Positions 1-6,531 of a DNA stretch of 18,947 nt are shown here, piece after piece. Position 1 is the stretch's first letter. Every line of letters starts with the position of its first letter. Made by a program: the position numbers and the translations under genes. The stretch comes from Nanoarchaeales archaeon. Lineage in GTDB: Archaea > Nanobdellota > Nanobdellia > Woesearchaeales > UBA583. Under the pieces are notes generated by a model. That model was not told the DNA's origin. It searched no databases and saw only the letters and a program-made list of their open reading frames with translations. The DNA is taken from positions 1 through 18,947 of the forward strand of contig JABSQY010000027.1 of NCBI GenBank assembly GCA_013215525.1, given 5' to 3'.

Positions 1-9
1 TAATTTTAT

Positions 10-399
10 ATGAAATTAATATATATACTAACAACATTATTTTTATTAGTATTGTCCGGTTGTTCAAGTAATACAAATTCAAATACTGACTTAGAACTTG
101 ACTCATTAAAAGGAGAATATAATGTTGTTCGAGAATTTGATATTGATATGTCAAACTTTGCATATTCTAAAAAAGTAATAACTGTGGAATCTGGCGTAAA
201 AGTTAGAATAAAATTAACAAATTCAAATGGATTTCATAATTTTATAATTGATGATTTAAATATTAAATCTGATGTACTATCTATCGCAGATACAGAATAC
301 ATAGAATTTATAGCAATTAACAAAGGAGCATATGTGTACTATTCTGCTATATCAGATGATAAAGTAAAAGGTATGATTGGTACTTTATACATTGAGTAA
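10..399 (+). CDS. Cupredoxin-like lipoprotein lacking most copper ligands
   Basis: This is a 129-residue secreted protein with an N-terminal signal peptide ending in a lipobox (LSGC, Cys18 as the predicted lipidation site). A Ser/Asn-rich linker follows, then a cupredoxin-like domain at about residues 40-129. The domain aligns closely with the protein at 1074-1595 (both contain LTNSNGFHNF and end in GTL-I-E). In that protein the predicted type I copper ligands are His118, Cys154, His159 and Met164. Here His76 and Met122 remain, but the Cys position is Ser112 and the second His is Asp117. It is therefore unlikely to bind copper in the usual way. It may be a structural or binding relative, or a decaying copy. 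Only 9 bases precede the ATG, so its promoter is not visible. Confidence 0.8.
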   Translation: MKLIYILTTLFLLVLSGCSSNTNSNTDLELDSLKGEYNVVREFDIDMSNFAYSKKVITVESGVKVRIKLTNSNGFHNFIIDDLNIKSDVLSIADTEYIEFIAINKGAYVYYSAISDDKVKGMIGTLYIE

Positions 400-404
400 T
401 AAAT

Positions 405-422
405 AAATATTATAAAAACACT
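405..422 (+). promoter_or_regulatory. TATA-like promoter for the membrane protein
   Basis: The segment with aatattataaaaac just after the first cupredoxin gene is nearly the same as the one at 1039-1051 before the second cupredoxin gene. It was probably duplicated together with the gene. Transcription about 26 nt downstream would begin near 438, ahead of the TTG at 470. Confidence 0.4.
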
Positions 423-469
423 TTTTCTAATTATATTATGATTAAATTAAATTAAATTTAAGAAGTATA

Positions 470-829
470 TTGATTAGTAATATATATATTATTTTTATTT
501 CAATATTTTTGTTTTTTAAATTTTCAACTTTTAAAGACCCATACGAATTGATGGAGTTCGTCGAATTTTGGATTTCAATAACTATTTTTATTTTAGCATT
601 AATGATTTTCTATTTTAATATTTTTGAATATGAGTTTAAAATAAAAATGTTTAATATCACATCATCAACATTTTTACTATTATTGATATTAATTAGTTTA
701 TTATATATAAATTATAATCCAACACTTGATAATTATTTGATGATGTATATCTTATTTTACATAGTTTTAATTGTATTTTTTTGTTCATTAATTCATATTA
801 TTCAAAAAGTATTACCTTTTTTTAAATAA
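470..829 (+). CDS. Small multipass membrane protein of unknown function
   Basis: This 119-residue protein is almost entirely hydrophobic, with four likely transmembrane segments (about residues 3-18, 32-50, 64-84 and 90-112). It begins with TTG. The first ATG is internal (residue 28, at 551) and would remove the first helix, so TTG is preferred with modest confidence. I recognise no family. AT-rich DNA can produce long hydrophobic frames by chance, so its reality is not certain. A TATA-like element at 405-422 and the Ile/Leu/Phe pattern broken by polar loops support a real gene. It lies between two cupredoxin lipoprotein genes and just before a structured RNA candidate. Confidence 0.5.
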   Translation: MISNIYIIFISIFLFFKFSTFKDPYELMEFVEFWISITIFILALMIFYFNIFEYEFKIKMFNITSSTFLLLLILISLLYINYNPTLDNYLMMYILFYIVLIVFFCSLIHIIQKVLPFFK

Positions 830-851
830 AAATTTATTTATTTTAAAAATA

Positions 852-982
852 GAGCAACATAACATAGAAACTAACTAAAGTTTTTTTGCTCAATCTTTTT
901 TACAAGTTTTAGGGGGAAAGGTGAGAACGCCTCAAGATGGCGGGCGACCTGAACCGTTAAGAAACTTGTCGAAAAAAGGTTG
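852..982 (+). ncRNA. Candidate structured RNA of unknown class
   Basis: A GC-rich core (about 911-958) stands out in very AT-rich surroundings. A long helix encloses it: 891-901 pairs with 972-982 (one T.G wobble) and 902-909 pairs with 962-969, giving 19 bp interrupted only by a 2-nt bulge (970-971). Within the apex, 919-922 (aggt) pairs with 947-950 (acct) and 928-931 (cgcc) with 939-942 (ggcg), with a 7-nt loop. A preceding hairpin pairs gagcaa (852-857) with ttgctc (886-891). In AT-rich archaeal genomes local GC peaks often mark structured RNAs. I could not match it to SRP RNA, RNase P RNA, box C/D RNA or any riboswitch consensus I know. The strand is uncertain because most pairs work on either strand; plus is chosen for its direction relative to the neighbours. 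Confidence 0.5.
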
Positions 983-1032
983 TGTCAGATGACAAAGTAA
1001 AAGGTATGATTGGAACTTTATACATTGAGTAA
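983..1032 (+). pseudogene. 3' tail of a third cupredoxin-like gene
   Basis: Reading from 985, the sequence encodes SDDKVKGMIGTLYIE and then TAA, the same as the last 15 residues of the protein at 10-399. The following noncoding bases (taataagtaaatattataaaaac) also match the flank after that gene. No start and no upstream coding homology remain. It carries the ligand-poor SDDK version, so it derives from the first gene rather than the second. Its left edge coincides with the end of the RNA helix at 982. Confidence 0.85.
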
Positions 1033-1038
1033 TAAGTA

Positions 1039-1051
1039 AATATTATAAAAA
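1039..1051 (+). promoter_or_regulatory. TATA-box promoter of the second cupredoxin gene
   Basis: The element atattataaaaac is centred about 28 nt before the ATG at 1074, the archaeal spacing for a leaderless or nearly leaderless mRNA. Confidence 0.5.
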
Positions 1052-1073
1052 CTATTTTACTACTATTTTTACA

Positions 1074-1595
1074 ATGAAACTTATTAATATTTTAACATTA
1101 TTATTTATTACATTATTTTTAGCAGGATGTAGTGAAGCATCAGCACAGGACACAGAATTAAATCAAGTAGATGAAATAACTACAATTGATGAAAATACGC
1201 AAGCTGTAAAACTTGAAGTAAAAGAAGAAACTAAAATTGAATCTGAAACAGAAGTGTCAGAAGAAATTATTACGCCACCACAAGGAATTGCAATTGGAGA
1301 ACCACACGGCGCGCCAGTTAGAGAATTCACATTAGATGCATTTTCATATGGTTATTCTGAAACAGAAATTAAAGTTAGAAAAGGTGAAACTGTAAAAATT
1401 ACTTTAACAAATTCAAATGGATTTCACAACTTTGTAATTGATGAATTAGATGTTGTATCAAAAAAAATTAAAGAAGGTGATGTAACAACATTTGAATTTA
1501 CAGCTGGAGAAGTTGGAAACTTTGAGTTCTATTGTTCTATCGGAAACCACAGAGCGCAAGGGATGGTTGGAACTTTAATTATTGAAGAATATTAA
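1074..1595 (+). CDS. Cupredoxin (plastocyanin-like) lipoprotein
   Basis: This 173-residue lipoprotein has a signal peptide with lipobox LAGC (Cys19). An acidic Glu/Thr-rich linker (about 25-75) probably spaces the domain from the membrane. A C-terminal blue-copper domain follows (about 82-172). All four type I copper ligands are visible: His118 in GFHNF, then Cys154, His159 and Met164 in YCSIGNHRAQGM. It should be an extracytoplasmic, membrane-anchored one-electron carrier or copper-binding protein. The partner is unknown because no oxidase or reductase gene is nearby. It is the intact paralog of the ligand-poor protein at 10-399 and of the fragment ending at 1032, which implies an old tandem array. 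Confidence 0.88.
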   Translation: MKLINILTLLFITLFLAGCSEASAQDTELNQVDEITTIDENTQAVKLEVKEETKIESETEVSEEIITPPQGIAIGEPHGAPVREFTLDAFSYGYSETEIKVRKGETVKITLTNSNGFHNFVIDELDVVSKKIKEGDVTTFEFTAGEVGNFEFYCSIGNHRAQGMVGTLIIEEY

Positions 1596-1617
1596 TTCTT
1601 CAATACTATTTTATTTT

Positions 1618-2349
1618 TTATAATTTACCAAATAATTGTTTTTCTAATTCACCATATTTTGAACTAGTTCTATTAGGATATTTAGTTTGTTTTCTTCCAG
1701 TTTTAGCAAGTTTATCTAATTTTATAATTTCATTTTTACTATGTAGAATCTGTTTTGGAGTTGGATTATCAACTCCTTGTAATCTCAAATTTAAATATGT
1801 TGCAGTTCCAAATCGTGTATCACTTAATTTTTGACATGTATTCCATCTATGCATATCACTTCGTAAATCATCATCATGTAATTCTCCTCTCATTTTCCCA
1901 AAACTTGGAATTTTACCAGCAACAAGTTCAAACATACTTGGATTAATTTTTTGATTATCATATCCAATTAAATTCATTGGTCTTGATATAAGTTCTTGAG
2001 TTGTAAGATAATTAGTTAATTTTTCAGTATCTTTTTTTATAGAAAGATTTTTTATCACTATTTTTTGATATTTTAACTTATCAACTAAATATTTAGCCAT
2101 ATGTGTATGAGTTAAATCTTTAAAAATATGTTCAGTAGCTGAAACTCCATCTCTCCAATATTCTTCTCTAAATTCATCAGAATTAGCATCACTCTTAAAA
2201 GCAATATAACTTAATAATCTATTTGACATTGTTGTACTCATTGTATTTCTAAATTATTCTAAGTCAATTTTTTGATTTAATATATCTTCATTTGAAGTTA
2301 TTCCATATCTTTGTAAGTTTTGTATTTGTTGTGTTTGTGTTGTGTCCAT
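1618..2349 (-). pseudogene. Fourth copy of unknown tandem family, broken by a nonsense codon
   Basis: The ATG at 2349 opens a frame whose first 25 codons encode the same residues as the neighbour at 2352-3197 (MDTTQTQQIQNLQRYGITSN...). After IDLE, codon 32 is TAA (2256-2254) and is followed by FRNTMSTTMSN. The paralog at 4048-4899 reads IDLEKFRNNLATVTSN at this place, so a Lys codon AAA has become TAA. The rest is open to 1618 and ends in the family signature SSKYGELEKQLFGKL. The family motif LSDTRFGTATYL is also kept. An in-frame ATG at 2241 could restart translation and give a 207-residue protein without the N-terminal motif, so the product may be a shortened protein rather than nothing. 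The 2-nt gap to the upstream gene matches the rest of the operon. Confidence 0.8.
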
Positions 2350-2351
2350 TT

Positions 2352-3197
2352 TTATAAATTCTTAAATAATTGTTTTTCTAATTCTCCATATCTTTCACCA
2401 ATTTTATTTTGTCTACATACTTTGACTTCTCCATCTTTTAAAAGTACATAATTTTTATAATCATTAATTATCTTAGTATCAACTTTTTCAATTTTCGCTG
2501 ATTTAATTAATAAATATGTAGCAGTTCCAATCCGTTCATCAGATAATGGAGTTCTTGTTTCCCAACTTCCCATTCCACTTATAAGGTTTAAATCTGAAAC
2601 ACATTTTCTCCTATTATTTAAAGGTAATTTTTGAGCAATTTGAAGATACATTTGTGAATTAAACTTTTCATCATCATATCCAATTAATTCAATTGGTCTT
2701 GATAAAATTTTTTGATTAATTACATAATTTGTAATATCTGTAATATTTTTTCTCTCTGGAACATTATCTAAACTTCTTCCTCTATTTTTTAAATTTTCAA
2801 CTAAATAATTAGCAACATCATAATTAGTTAAATTTTGAGCGAAATTTTTAACTAATTTATCAGTTCTAATTATTGGAAGACCATTTCTTTCTCTAATTAC
2901 ATTTTCAGATAAATCTGGTGCAAATAAAATTGATTTACGATTTCCATCTCTTTCTAAAATTTCCCATCTATTTTGAAATTTTCCTGGTTTAGGTATATTA
3001 TATGTTGGCAAAGGTAAATTTTTATTCCATAATTCATCATTATAACTAGCAATTAAAAGTAATAATTTATTTGAAGAAATATTACTTATTCCTTTTCTTA
3101 ATTGTTTTATGTCAATTTTTTTATTTAATATATCTTCATTTGAAGTTATTCCATATCTTTGTAAGTTTTGTATTTGTTGTGTTTGTGTTGTGTCCAT
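2352..3197 (-). CDS. Unknown tandem-family protein, copy 3
   Basis: This 281-residue soluble protein has no signal peptide or membrane segment and belongs to a family I do not recognise. It is nearly identical to the protein at 3200-4045, with three differences: Asp22/Glu, Leu48/Ser and Gly256/Arg. Shared family features are an N-terminal NLQRYGI motif (11-17), a central segment with VANYLVENL, then LSRPIELIGYDDEKF, LSDERIGTATYL and a C-terminal YGELEKQLF tail. The protein is Lys/Asn/Ile-rich and looks mostly helical. It starts 2 nt after the stop of the preceding paralog and ends 2 nt before the next, so it is translated from one operon. No catalytic motif is evident. A structural, defence or lineage-specific adaptive role is possible but unsupported. 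Confidence 0.75.
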   Translation of the reverse strand: MDTTQTQQIQNLQRYGITSNEDILNKKIDIKQLRKGISNISSNKLLLLIASYNDELWNKNLPLPTYNIPKPGKFQNRWEILERDGNRKSILFAPDLSENVIRERNGLPIIRTDKLVKNFAQNLTNYDVANYLVENLKNRGRSLDNVPERKNITDITNYVINQKILSRPIELIGYDDEKFNSQMYLQIAQKLPLNNRRKCVSDLNLISGMGSWETRTPLSDERIGTATYLLIKSAKIEKVDTKIINDYKNYVLLKDGEVKVCRQNKIGERYGELEKQLFKNL

Positions 3198-3199
3198 TT

Positions 3200-4045
3200 T
3201 TATAAATTCTTAAATAATTGTTTTTCTAATTCTCCATATCTTTCACCAATTTTATTTTGTCTACATACTTTGACTTCTCTATCTTTTAAAAGTACATAAT
3301 TTTTATAATCATTAATTATCTTAGTATCAACTTTTTCAATTTTCGCTGATTTAATTAATAAATATGTAGCAGTTCCAATCCGTTCATCAGATAATGGAGT
3401 TCTTGTTTCCCAACTTCCCATTCCACTTATAAGGTTTAAATCTGAAACACATTTTCTCCTATTATTTAAAGGTAATTTTTGAGCAATTTGAAGATACATT
3501 TGTGAATTAAACTTTTCATCATCATATCCAATTAATTCAATTGGTCTTGATAAAATTTTTTGATTAATTACATAATTTGTAATATCTGTAATATTTTTTC
3601 TCTCTGGAACATTATCTAAACTTCTTCCTCTATTTTTTAAATTTTCAACTAAATAATTAGCAACATCATAATTAGTTAAATTTTGAGCGAAATTTTTAAC
3701 TAATTTATCAGTTCTAATTATTGGAAGACCATTTCTTTCTCTAATTACATTTTCAGATAAATCTGGTGCAAATAAAATTGATTTACGATTTCCATCTCTT
3801 TCTAAAATTTCCCATCTATTTTGAAATTTTCCTGGTTTAGGTATATTATATGTTGGCAAAGGTAAATTTTTATTCCATAATTCATCATTATAACTAGCAA
3901 TTGAAAGTAATAATTTATTTGAAGAAATATTACTTATTCCTTTTCTTAATTGTTTTATGTCAATTTTTTTATTTAATATTTCTTCATTTGAAGTTATTCC
4001 ATATCTTTGTAAGTTTTGTATTTGTTGTGTTTGTGTTGTGTCCAT
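3200..4045 (-). CDS. Unknown tandem-family protein, copy 2
   Basis: This 281-residue protein differs from the one at 2352-3197 at three residues, which implies a very recent tandem duplication or ongoing gene conversion. It has the family's N-terminal NLQRYGI motif, the GYDDEKF and LSDERIGTATYL core, and the YGELEKQLFKNL end. It is more distant from the first gene of the operon (4048-4899), which shares the same motifs in the same order over a diverged backbone. The ATG lies 2 nt after the TGA/TAA-terminated upstream paralog, so it is almost certainly cotranscribed and probably translated by termination-reinitiation. No enzyme motif, signal peptide or TM segment can be seen. Confidence 0.75.
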   Translation of the reverse strand: MDTTQTQQIQNLQRYGITSNEEILNKKIDIKQLRKGISNISSNKLLLSIASYNDELWNKNLPLPTYNIPKPGKFQNRWEILERDGNRKSILFAPDLSENVIRERNGLPIIRTDKLVKNFAQNLTNYDVANYLVENLKNRGRSLDNVPERKNITDITNYVINQKILSRPIELIGYDDEKFNSQMYLQIAQKLPLNNRRKCVSDLNLISGMGSWETRTPLSDERIGTATYLLIKSAKIEKVDTKIINDYKNYVLLKDREVKVCRQNKIGERYGELEKQLFKNL

Positions 4046-4047
4046 TT

Positions 4048-4899
4048 TTATAAATCACCAAACAACTGTTTTTCTAATTCACCATATTTTGAACTAGTTC
4101 TTCTAGAACCCTCTCTGACAGAATGTGTGATTTGTCGTCCTTTTTTTGTAATCGCGTGTAATTTTATCACATTCTCTTTAACTTTAGCAATCTCGTCTGA
4201 ATTTGGATTATTATTACCATTTAACTTAAAAGTTAAATATGTTGCAATTCCTAATTTTTCATTAGATAATTTGTCAGCCGTCCTCCATTGTTTCATTGAA
4301 TATCTCAAACTATCATCATTTCTACAAGATTTAGATATATTACTTGTTGGCATTTTTTCATTAATATTATTATATAGTACTGGGTCAAAATTATTTCGAT
4401 CAAATCCTACTAATTTTAATTCATTTTCTTTAACAATTCCAGCATAAGTTAAGTATTGTTCAATATTTTTTAATTTTGTTTTAGTTTTTATATCTAAAGT
4501 AGTTCCCATAGTTGTTAAATTTTGAACTAAATACTCAGCAATATCAATATTTCTTAATTGATCAAAAATCGGTTTAGTTTCTTCCATATGAGCAGTATAA
4601 TCTTGATAATCTCCAATTCGATTAAGTTCATCAAAATCTTCTCCGCCATAACATTTTATATATCTCTGAACTAAATTGTTATATGATTTTGATTTAATAT
4701 TTGGATTATATTCAGAAAATTCATGTAATAATGAATTTGAAGTTACAGTTGCTAAATTATTTCTAAATTTTTCTAAATCAATTCTTTCAGCCAAAATATA
4801 TTTAGAATCATCCATATTTAATTCTGTAACAATTCCGTATCTTTGTAAGTTTTGTACTTGAGTTGTCTGTATTCTATTTTGTTTTATTGTTGTATTCAT
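4048..4899 (-). CDS. Unknown tandem-family protein, copy 1 (operon head)
   Basis: This 283-residue protein (MNTTIKQNRIQTTQ...) heads the four-gene operon. I chose the ATG at 4899. The frame is open back to a TTG at 4917, but a TATA element at 4923-4934 places the transcript start near 4902, so TTG would not be transcribed. The paralogs also begin at the equivalent ATG. It carries the family motifs: VQNLQRYGI near the N terminus, IDLEKFRNNLATVTSN, IAEYLVQNL, LVGFDRNNFDP, LSNEKLGIATYL and the tail SSKYGELEKQLFGDL. The motifs are conserved although overall identity to copies 2 and 3 is low, so they probably mark the functional surface. The gene is divergent from a duplicated Lrp-type regulator, which may control it. 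Function unknown. Confidence 0.72.
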   Translation of the reverse strand: MNTTIKQNRIQTTQVQNLQRYGIVTELNMDDSKYILAERIDLEKFRNNLATVTSNSLLHEFSEYNPNIKSKSYNNLVQRYIKCYGGEDFDELNRIGDYQDYTAHMEETKPIFDQLRNIDIAEYLVQNLTTMGTTLDIKTKTKLKNIEQYLTYAGIVKENELKLVGFDRNNFDPVLYNNINEKMPTSNISKSCRNDDSLRYSMKQWRTADKLSNEKLGIATYLTFKLNGNNNPNSDEIAKVKENVIKLHAITKKGRQITHSVREGSRRTSSKYGELEKQLFGDL

Positions 4900-4922
4900 T
4901 GTACTTAGAAGTAACAATTAAA

Positions 4923-4934
4923 GATATATAAAAG
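4923..4934 (-). promoter_or_regulatory. TATA-box promoter of the four-gene operon
   Basis: On the minus strand the sequence reads cttttatatatc. It is centred about 29 nt from the ATG at 4899, predicting a leader of a few bases at most. Confidence 0.55.
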
Positions 4935-4960
4935 AACTTAACCAATAGTTTACAATAATC

Positions 4961-4980
4961 TATAAATTTATAAAGTTTAA
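4961..4980 (+). promoter_or_regulatory. Promoter and possible operator of the Lrp-type gene
   Basis: TATAAATTTATA (4961-4972) is a 12-bp perfect palindrome that overlaps the TATA element atttataaag, centred 26 nt before the ATG at 4996. The position would suit autoregulation. All its bases are A or T, so chance occurrence is quite likely. Confidence 0.4.
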
Positions 4981-4995
4981 CAGATTATATCTAAT

Positions 4996-5979
4996 ATGAA
5001 CATAGATTTACTTGATAAAAAGATATTATTTTTACTAGAACAGAACTCCAAACTGCCTGTCTCAACACTCTCAAAGCAAGTACACGCAAGTAGAGAAGTT
5101 GTAAATTATAGAATCAAAAAATTAGAAGAAAAAAATATAATTAAATCATATATCTCAAGAATTGACCAATCTTTATTCTGTTTAGGTGCAGCATCACTAA
5201 ATCTTACAATAAATAAATCAAATCAAATAAGGTATTTAGAAATATTAGACTTTTTAAAAAATTATCCAAATATCAACTGGATTGGGGAATTATGTGGAAC
5301 TCAAGATTTAAGTGTAACTATTTTATATCAAAATTCTTTTAAATTAAGTGAAATAATTGAGAACATTACTTTATTTATTGATAAAGATTTAATCTCATAT
5401 TCAGTTCATCTGTATGTTGATGAAATTAAATTTTCAAGAATTGGAATTCTAGAATTGGAAAATTACGATATAAAGTTAACACGCGGAACTAAATTTGAAA
5501 ATCAAAAGAAAATTAAGTTAGATGATAAAGATTTAATTATTTTAAAAGAATTATCTCAAAATTCAAAAATTACAAATATTGAACTTTCAAAGAAAATTGA
5601 TTCAAAAGAAGACATGGTAAGAATTAGAATTAAAAATTTAGAAAAAAATTGTGTTATATTAGGTTATACAATTGTAATTAATCCATATGTATTTGGTTTT
5701 GAAGGATATTATATTAATTTAAATATTGAAAATTTAACATATAAGAATTATGATTTAATTAAAAGCTATATAAATTCAAATCCATTCATATTTTATTCAG
5801 TTAAAATTGTTGGAGAATATAATTTATTAATTGTAGTTTATACAAAAAATAGATTAGATTTTAATGAAATCTTAATAAACTTAAGAAGTTTTTTTGGAAC
5901 TTCTTTAAAAAAATATGAAGTTCAAATGTTATTAAATGAACACAAAGAAGTATTTATTTCAAAAGAAATAATTAATTAA
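4996..5979 (+). CDS. Duplicated Lrp/AsnC-family transcription regulator
   Basis: This 327-residue DNA-binding protein is made of two Lrp/AsnC modules in tandem. Residues 1-55 form the first AsnC-type winged HTH (LDKKILFLLEQNSKLPVSTL...VNYRIKKLEEKNIIKSY), and about 60-150 a RAM-like ligand/oligomerisation domain. Residues 175-225 form the second HTH (LDDKDLIILKELSQNSK...IRIKNLEKNCVILGY), and about 228-320 the second RAM-like domain. Ordinary Lrp proteins are about 150 residues with one module, so this is an internal duplication that would act as a covalent dimer. It diverges from the unknown four-paralog operon across about 96 bp, so it is a good candidate for its regulator and for autoregulation. 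The effector cannot be predicted. Confidence 0.85.
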   Translation: MNIDLLDKKILFLLEQNSKLPVSTLSKQVHASREVVNYRIKKLEEKNIIKSYISRIDQSLFCLGAASLNLTINKSNQIRYLEILDFLKNYPNINWIGELCGTQDLSVTILYQNSFKLSEIIENITLFIDKDLISYSVHLYVDEIKFSRIGILELENYDIKLTRGTKFENQKKIKLDDKDLIILKELSQNSKITNIELSKKIDSKEDMVRIRIKNLEKNCVILGYTIVINPYVFGFEGYYINLNIENLTYKNYDLIKSYINSNPFIFYSVKIVGEYNLLIVVYTKNRLDFNEILINLRSFFGTSLKKYEVQMLLNEHKEVFISKEIIN

Positions 5980-5986
5980 CAAGCAA

Positions 5987-6406
5987 TTAAAATTTAATTT
6001 TATTTACTCTTTTATTTCTATTGTACTTTTTAATTTTTCTAAAACTAAATTCATTATTAGAACTAATTGGGACAAGTGCAACAAAGCCTACAAGTATACC
6101 AAAATCCCGTACACCTATTTCATTAAAACCTAAAGTAATAATAATAAAAAATAAATGAATTGACATAATAATAGATGTAATCTTTACATACTTATTCATA
6201 AACAATAAAAAACTTAAAATAATTTCAAAAACTCCATTTAAATAAACTAAAGTATTTAGAGAAATAAAACTTTGACTAATTAAAAATTCAGGCAAATATC
6301 CAGTCCAGTACATCGGATTCATAAGTTGAGAAATTCCAAACCACAAAATTGTAACAGCAAGTCCAATTCTTAAAATATTATAACTTAATACATTTTCTTT
6401 ATTCAT
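5987..6406 (-). CDS. DoxX-like four-helix membrane protein
   Basis: This 139-residue membrane protein has four likely TM segments (about 9-28, 46-67, 72-93 and 97-114). The start ILRIGLAVTILWFGISQLMNP followed by WTGYLPEF is typical of the DoxX family: an Arg early in helix 1, a W-F-G turn and an aromatic/proline loop. DoxX-like proteins are linked to quinone, thiosulfate or redox-stress functions in other organisms, but the role in such small archaeal versions is unknown. The C terminus is strongly basic (KIKKYNRNKRVNKIKF), which suggests it lies in the cytoplasm. It follows the ABC operon on the same strand after 125 nt that contain an HDO-like gene remnant, so it may be partly cotranscribed. 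Confidence 0.7.
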   Translation of the reverse strand: MNKENVLSYNILRIGLAVTILWFGISQLMNPMYWTGYLPEFLISQSFISLNTLVYLNGVFEIILSFLLFMNKYVKITSIIMSIHLFFIIITLGFNEIGVRDFGILVGFVALVPISSNNEFSFRKIKKYNRNKRVNKIKF

Positions 6407-6422
6407 AAGTAAAATTGTATAC

Positions 6423-6500
6423 TTATTCTTTTAAATCTTTACAACTTAACATATTTATTTCTCTTGACACACTATCCCACGAATTTGCAACACCTTTATT
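6423..6500 (-). pseudogene. 3' remnant of a second heme-oxygenase-fold gene
   Basis: Read on the minus strand this encodes VANSWDSVSREINMLSCKDLKE and a TAA. It aligns with the C terminus of the protein at 9725-10486 (VANSWSSVSREINMLSSKDLKK), with DNA similarity across the whole stretch. Upstream of about 6500 the match is lost and there is no open frame leading into it. The rest of the gene is gone, which leaves the ABC ATPase gene just 32 nt upstream. Confidence 0.85.
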
Positions 6501-6531
6501 ATACATAAATATTATTGTTTTATTATTGGCT

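Larger units (their letters stand above)
2263..4054. repeat. 848-bp tandem duplication with a third partial copy
   Basis: Unit 1 spans 2263-3110, unit 2 spans 3111-3958, and a partial third unit (5' gene end only) spans 3959-4054. Matching landmarks such as gtcaatttt occur at 2263, 3111 and 3959, exactly 848 bp apart. The units differ at only a few bases. The breakpoints lie inside the N-terminal coding region, so the pattern fits unequal crossover between the conserved 5' ends of adjacent paralogs, which preserved reading frames and the 2-nt gene spacing. Confidence 0.9.

Noticed and set aside
919..953. Box C/D RNA (tgagaa as box C, ctga as box D)
   Set aside because: The box C match is poor, the flanks do not form the terminal stem, and the other pairings explain the sequence better.
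891..982. SRP RNA or RNase P RNA
   Set aside because: The conserved SRP helix 8 sequence (GGAAGG/GAGCA type) and the RNase P core (GAGGAAAGTCC, ACAGAA) are absent and the element is too short.
2254..2256. Recoding of TAA as an amino acid
   Set aside because: TAA ends many intact genes in the window and only one family member has it in frame, so a nonsense mutation is simpler.
2263..4054. CRISPR or satellite-type repeat array
   Set aside because: The repeats are 848 bp coding units without spacers, so they are gene duplications.
4016..4861. Plus-strand frames antisense to the paralog operon
   Set aside because: They reflect codon bias of the real minus-strand genes and have no conserved content or promoters.
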